From assembly GCA_009663005.1 (NCBI GenBank), contig VIGQ01000972.1, positions 32,501-42,500 on the forward strand: a stretch of DNA of 10,000 bases, in the 5' to 3' direction. Below the pieces are notes generated by a model. That model ran no database searches. It saw nothing but the letters and a program-made list of their open reading frames with translations, and was not told the origin of the DNA. The stretch comes from Actinidia chinensis (lineage: Eukaryota; Streptophyta; Magnoliopsida; Ericales; Actinidiaceae). Positions 7,421 to 10,000 of this stretch are shown piece after piece (within the stretch, counting starts at the first letter, position 1; the number at the start of each line of letters is the position of its first letter). Position numbers and translations under genes: made by a program.

Positions 7421-8030
7421 TTTTGGATCAAAAGTTTTTTTTGAAAATTAACCGTTTTTTTTTTATAAAAAATATTTTTTTAAAAAATTTTATAATCGAA
7501 AAATATTAAAAAACAAGTTAAAATATATATTTTATTAAGAACAATTTTTAGAAAATATACAATTTTTATTTTTAAAAAATTAAGTTAATTTTAAAATTCA
7601 TATTTTGTTTTTTTCAAAATAATAATTTTTACATAACAAATTATTTTTAAAAAATTAAATTAAAAATTTATATTTTTCAGTCTTATCTCGTTAAGAGAAA
7701 TCAAAAAGTTTAAATTTTACTGAAAATATTTTAAACATCACAATCATTAAAATTATTATTTAATAAGTGTAAAAATATAATACATACTATAAAAGAGTAG
7801 AACAAGAAAAGCGAGGAGTTAGGAGGAAAGGAATCAGAAAGGTAAAAGGAAGGGAGGACAAAGACCCCCCTCTTCTCTGTTTCTCCCACTATTTTTCCTC
7901 CCCTCTCCTCTTTCAAAATTATTTTTTTTATATATTTTTTTTATTAAATATTTTTAAAAATATTTTTCAGAAAAGCGGTTAATTTTTAAAAAAGAAGTTC
8001 TTTATCCAAATCCAAAATAAAACTGATAAA
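7400..8030. mobile_element. AT-rich foldback structure, probable non-autonomous element
   Basis: An imperfect inverted repeat has its best-conserved arms at 7423-7454 and 7976-8010. The left arm, read in reverse, gives CGGTTAATTTTC, a run of A and GATCCAAA. The right arm reads CGGTTAATTTTT, a run of A and TATCCAAA. Similarity continues weakly outward on both sides. The spacer of about 520 bp is AT-rich, with a purine-rich then pyrimidine-rich block at 7800-7912, and has no credible gene. The true ends may be further out: ggact/agtcc motifs lie at 7036-7215 and 8105-8205. No target duplication was identified. Confidence 0.45.
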
Positions 8031-8158
8031 TGTGAAAGGGGTATGTTGATCATTTTCCTTCATTTGTCCTCCGATTGCTTAGCAAACGCATCTGGGACAA
8101 GACTGGACTCCACTTCTCTAGAGTTGTCGCGGAGCAAAATAAACGGCTAAACGACATA

Positions 8159-8203
8159 CCGGGGCCAAGTAGTCCGACATTATATCCGGGGCCAAGTAGT
8201 CCG
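8159..8203 (+). repeat. Two direct copies of an 18-bp motif, 27-bp period
   Basis: CCGGGGCCAAGTAGTCCG occurs exactly at 8159-8176 and 8186-8203. It carries the same AGTCC core as the motifs beyond the left side of the foldback structure, consistent with a subterminal repeat of a larger element. Confidence 0.75.
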
Positions 8204-8278
8204 GAGACTCCTTATCAAAATAAGTCGCGGAAAACAAACGAGGCCATTGGGTGCTATTTGTGTCTGGGGTTGTTAATT

Positions 8279-8486
8279 CAATAGTAATAGTAATAAGGTA
8301 CGCACCCACTTTTAGGTGTATACAATATACATCCATTTTTGTCTTCTCAAAAAATAAGTAGAATCCGTCCTAATTAGGCTTTTTACGCTTTTCTAAAAAC
8401 CCTAATTAGTCTCACTTATTTTGTGATAGGATAAAATAGATGTGTCTTGTACACACCCACTTTTGAGTGCGTACCAATCATTATTC
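8279..8486. mobile_element. Foldback MITE with 9-bp target duplication (Mutator-like)
   Basis: The 5' end carries GGTACGCACCCACTTTTAGG (from 8297) and the 3' end, reverse-complemented, carries GGTACGCACTCAAAAGTGGG (8475 back). The inner parts also pair: AAAATAAGTAGA with TCTCACTTATTTT, and CCTAATTAGGCTTTTT with AAAAACCCTAATTAG. Almost the whole element therefore folds into one hairpin with a tiny loop near 8390. Directly outside, the 9-bp word TTGTTAATT occurs at both 8270-8278 and 8487-8495, a length typical of Mutator-superfamily insertions. It has no coding capacity. The outermost bases (AATAGTAATAAGG and AATAATGATTGG) also match imperfectly, supporting the chosen boundaries. Confidence 0.75.
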
Positions 8487-8495
8487 TTGTTAATT

Positions 8496-8828
8496 TTGGG
8501 TCCTATTTGGTGTGTGATTGGTTGTACAAATATCAAGGCCTTAAAAAGGTGACTGATCAAAATTCTAACTCAAACAAGTAATGTAGTTGAATGGCATAAG
8601 AATGTGTAACTGAAAAACAATTGAATATAAGATTTATAAGTGATTTTTACACTTCTAAAATTGATTCTGTATTTAAATTTTGTAAAAGTAGGGAGTACAA
8701 AATCACAATACACAATATGGTTTAATTTCTCACTCATATTTAGGAGTGCAAAAATTAATTTTTAGAATATATAAAATCATTTCCCTACGGGCCCTTGGCT
8801 GGAGGCTATGGGAGGGGATCACGTGTAG
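8496..8828. other. AT-rich spacer between two MITEs, no gene seen
   Basis: I see no open frame of note. The left edge (8494-8519) resembles DNA just left of the neighbouring MITE (8246-8269). The right edge (8789-8821) is a partial copy of the terminal sequence of the next MITE. Confidence 0.5.
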
Positions 8829-9259
8829 GGCCCGTTTTGGCTAAGGATATGGGAGGGGGATAACTTTTAGAGGGAGGATAATTTTAGAGGGGATAACTTT
8901 GGAGGGTGATAACTTTTACTTTGTTTGGATACTTTTTAGAATGGGTTGATGGGTGGAGGAATAAGGATAACAATATATAGAGAGAAACAAATATAAAATA
9001 TTTATATATTAAATATTTTTTTTATTTCTATATATATATATAATTATACATTTTGTTTTTCGTATAATATTTTTTTTCTTATCCCCCACCCCCTTATCCG
9101 CCTGATAACTTTTAGTTAGGGGTTAGACACCCAAAAATTATCCAACCTCCGGGGGCATAAATTATCCGGGGGCATATCCGCTACCACACGCCCCTGGAGA
9201 AAAGTTAATCCAGGGGGAAAAATTATCCCCCCTCCAAATCCCTCCTTTCCAAACGGGCC
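8829..9259. mobile_element. MITE with GGCCCGTTTTGG-type inverted ends and TAG duplication
   Basis: The left end reads GGCCCGTTTTGGCTAAGG, then ATATGGGAGGGGGATAA. The right end, reverse-complemented, reads GGCCCGTTTGGAAAGG, then AGGGATTTGGAGGGGGGATAA. The trinucleotide TAG flanks both sides (8826-8828 and 9260-9262), giving a 431-bp element. The subterminal regions repeat GGATAACTTT/AATTATCC motifs in opposite orientations, and the centre is (TA)-rich (about 9028-9050). There is no coding capacity. A 3-bp duplication and G-rich ends fit a PIF/Harbinger (Tourist-like) MITE, but TAG is not the usual TWA, so the superfamily is uncertain. Confidence 0.7.
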
Positions 9260-9262
9260 TAG

Positions 9263-9576
9263 ATTTTAGATTGGATATGCTCTCGTGATCTGCATTTTCT
9301 TATTTCCTCAATATGTTCTCATTTAAAAAAATATATTTTCAAATTAGTTTTGTTCGTTGTGCCAAAATCTATATTCATCTTAAAAGATAGACCTGTTTAT
9401 CTATTTTTTAAGTACCCAAAATACCTTGAAAAATTACATATTGCACTCTGAATTTTTTAATTTTTGCTTTATTCTCTTTACTTCTAATAGTATCACTTTA
9501 AAATCATGTAACATCTAATCTTTTTATCTATTACTTCTAATTTGAGACCGACCCCTCAACATCATAGACAAAAATT
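9263..9576. other. AT-rich non-coding DNA, no gene seen
   Basis: Short T-rich and A-rich runs dominate. No recognisable open frame, repeat or signal is visible. Confidence 0.5.
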
Positions 9577-9612
9577 ATCAAACCACATAAATATGTTCTT
9601 GTGCGGTTTGAT
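9577..9612. repeat. Hairpin beside the putative LTR start
   Basis: ATCAAACC (9577-9584) pairs exactly with GGTTTGAT (9605-9612) over a 20-base loop. It ends one base before the TGTTAGAG taken as the LTR start. Confidence 0.5.
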
Positions 9613-9752
9613 CTGTTAGAGTCAGGCCCATTAAGAAAAAGCCCAACCATTGAAGCCAATAATAGTCAAGCCCAATGGACAGCCAAGACCAAATGGGAGC
9701 CCAAGCCAAATATGAATAGTGACATCAATTGTTAATTCATATTGGGCAAGAC

Positions 9753-9802
9753 GGAAGAAAGAAAGAAAGAAGAGACGAGGAGAAGAGAAGAAGGAGAGAG
9801 GC
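9753..9802 (+). repeat. Purine-rich tract with (GAAA)n
   Basis: The stretch is nearly all A and G, with GAAA units at 9757-9769 and GAGAAGA-type repeats after them. It creates the long open frames on both strands here (9631-9900 minus, 9719-9937 plus), which are not believable genes. Confidence 0.75.
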
Positions 9803-9932
9803 GTGATAGTTTCTGTCAGAGAAAGGCTGCCGAAGAATTCCAAGATGGAGGCCACCTCTCTTCCCCGAAGTCGCCAAATGGGGACATTGTATGAGTTCAT
9901 GGCGGAGCTTCATCTGCTCTTCGCTAGGGCAC

Positions 9933-9939
9933 TATAAAT
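9933..9939 (+). promoter_or_regulatory. TATA box
   Basis: CACTATAAATCTGAGAGG is a good plant TATA context. A start site would be expected at about 9960-9970, inside the GA-rich AGAGAGAAGG stretch. It could drive the putative LTR or a gene beyond the right edge. Confidence 0.45.
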
Positions 9940-10000
9940 CTGAGAGGATTGCCCAGAGAGAAGGAAATGGGCAGAGCAAGATATAATCCCAGCTGTTGCT

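Larger units (their letters stand above)
9614..10000 (+). mobile_element. Probable LTR start (U3 and TATA), runs off the window
   Basis: From TGTTAGAG the sequence is packed with GCCCA words (GGCCCATT, AGCCCAAC, AGCCCAAT, GAGCCCAAG). It then has TGAATAGTGACATC, a purine-rich block with (GAAA)n at 9757-9769, and a TATA box at 9933. This order is common in U3 regions of plant LTR retrotransposons that begin TGTTAGAG or similar. The rest of the element is outside the window, so neither a paired LTR nor a target duplication can be checked. The alternative is a gene promoter: GCCCA words are also site II/UP1 motifs of housekeeping genes. The 30-codon ORF at 9845-9937 lies upstream of the TATA box and is probably not translated. 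Confidence 0.45.

Noticed and set aside
7731..7916. 61-codon minus-strand frame
   Set aside because: It comes from the purine/pyrimidine-rich block inside the foldback structure and has low-complexity composition.
8075..8336. Plus (69 aa) and minus (72 aa) frames
   Set aside because: The plus frame contains the duplicated 18-bp motif (repeated GPSSP) and the minus frame runs into a MITE. Neither has any domain.

Overview
The window looks like nuclear DNA of a flowering plant, probably a dicot. It is AT-rich, with short GT-AG exons scattered in long non-coding DNA, several families of non-autonomous plant DNA transposons, Ty1-copia-type LTR sequence and plant-type core promoters. I see no bacterial, viral or organellar operon structure, no rRNA or tRNA gene and no CRISPR array. 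Most long open frames are chance or relic frames, and I cannot show any complete, intact protein-coding gene.

Layout. Positions 1-282 are the GC-rich, GGCACG-repetitive end of a hAT-type transposon whose other end lies outside the window. From about 283 to 1540 there is AT-rich DNA with a 35-bp tandem duplication and a (CA)n microsatellite. Positions 1544-4386 hold scattered exon-like pieces on the minus strand (1544-1652, 3407-3763, 3946-4082, 4249-4386). They have good splice signals and hydrophilic translations but do not join into one clean reading frame. They are a real but unnamed gene, or its relic.

The best supported gene is a broken plus-strand NRT1/PTR FAMILY (NPF) transporter, closest by eye to the NPF2 clade (nitrate and other small solutes). 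It is 5'-truncated, with a penultimate-exon remnant (5266-5497), a retained intron (5498-6337) and a last-exon remnant (6338 to about 7035). Several frameshifts and stops disable it. The GT and AG of the intron and its phase are still intact, so this is a duplicated genomic copy and not a retrocopy. The intron carries an antisense copia-type LTR (about 5587-6067) with a TATA box and a primer-binding-site-like sequence beside it.

From about 7036 to the end the window is a patchwork of mobile or repetitive DNA. It holds a foldback structure (about 7400-8030) flanked by ggact/agtcc-rich DNA, a nearly fully palindromic MITE with a 9-bp direct duplication (8279-8486), a 431-bp MITE with inverted GGCCCGTTTTGG-type ends and a TAG duplication (8829-9259), and, from 9614 to the window end, what is probably the U3 part of another LTR, although a housekeeping-gene promoter is possible.

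Nothing here amounts to a clearly new biological system. The points most worth following up are the intron-retaining NPF pseudogene with its antisense LTR, the two well-delimited MITEs, and the unidentified minus-strand exons.
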